Position numbers and translations under genes: made by a program
Source of the DNA: CAMBDR01 sp046597185
GTDB taxonomy: Bacteria; Pseudomonadota; Gammaproteobacteria; Burkholderiales; Burkholderiaceae_D
Direction of reading: 5' to 3'
Length of the DNA: 13,306 bases
Assembly (NCBI GenBank): GCA_046597185.1
Contig: JBKJLF010000524.1
Location: 1-13,306, forward strand
Shown here: one piece after another, positions 13,225 to 13,306 of the stretch
Layout of the letters: each line of letters begins with the position of its first letter
Position numbering within the stretch: the stretch's first letter is position 1
Notes under the pieces: generated by a model
Seen by the model: only the letters and a program-made list of their open reading frames with translations
Told to the model about the DNA's origin: nothing
The model's database searches: none

Positions 13225-13306
13225 CTAACGAGTTCCCAGGCTGCGCAGGCCGGCGCCCGTGAGCGTGGCGCGGGCGCTGTCGCCGAACTGCGTGCGCAGG
13301 TTGGGA
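13225..13306 (-). other. GC-rich tail of the window, possible 3' end of an unidentified gene
   Basis: One minus-strand frame is open from the edge and ends in TAG at 13225-13227 (26 residues, ending GAGLRSLGTR). It is too short and too GC-rich to judge as coding. I do not recognise it. Confidence 0.15.

Noticed and set aside
12960..13262. Plus-strand frame opposite the RND remnant
   Set aside because: It is Arg/Gln/His-rich low-complexity sequence and an expected by-product of the GC-rich opposite strand.

Overview
The window looks like chromosomal housekeeping DNA from a betaproteobacterium of the order Burkholderiales, most probably Oxalobacteraceae-like. This assignment is an inference from protein style, moderate GC content and the gene order tRNA-Leu/tig/clpP/clpX/lon/hupB/ppiD; no database search was possible. 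Nothing here amounts to a clearly new multi-gene system. The interesting signals are mostly in the short intergenic stretches.

Left part (1-3800): a CoaD-family nucleotidyltransferase runs off the left edge on the minus strand. It is divergent from nnr, the bifunctional NAD(P)H-hydrate repair enzyme. nnr converges on a YbbA-type ABC ATPase gene. That gene is divergent from tesA (GDSL esterase/lysophospholipase), and the two ATG codons share the single sequence CATG. A palindromic, REP-like repeat separates tesA from ppiD.

Middle and right part (3908-12743), all on the minus strand and transcribed from high to low coordinates: tRNA-Leu(UAG), tig (trigger factor), clpP and clpX, closed by an intrinsic terminator; then lon with its own upstream region and terminator; then hupB (GTG start) with a terminator; then ppiD. 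Together they make a proteostasis block. Trigger factor meets nascent chains at the ribosome, ClpXP and Lon degrade misfolded or regulatory proteins in the cytosol, PpiD assists folding at the periplasmic face of the inner membrane, and HU organises the nucleoid. A plausible heat-shock (RpoH-type) promoter lies upstream of lon. The clpP leader carries a 14-bp tandem repeat in which each junction reads ATGTAA.

Right edge (12957-13306): a GC-richer fragment encodes only the C-terminal end of an RND efflux permease. It looks like a decayed or rearranged remnant beside the conserved block.
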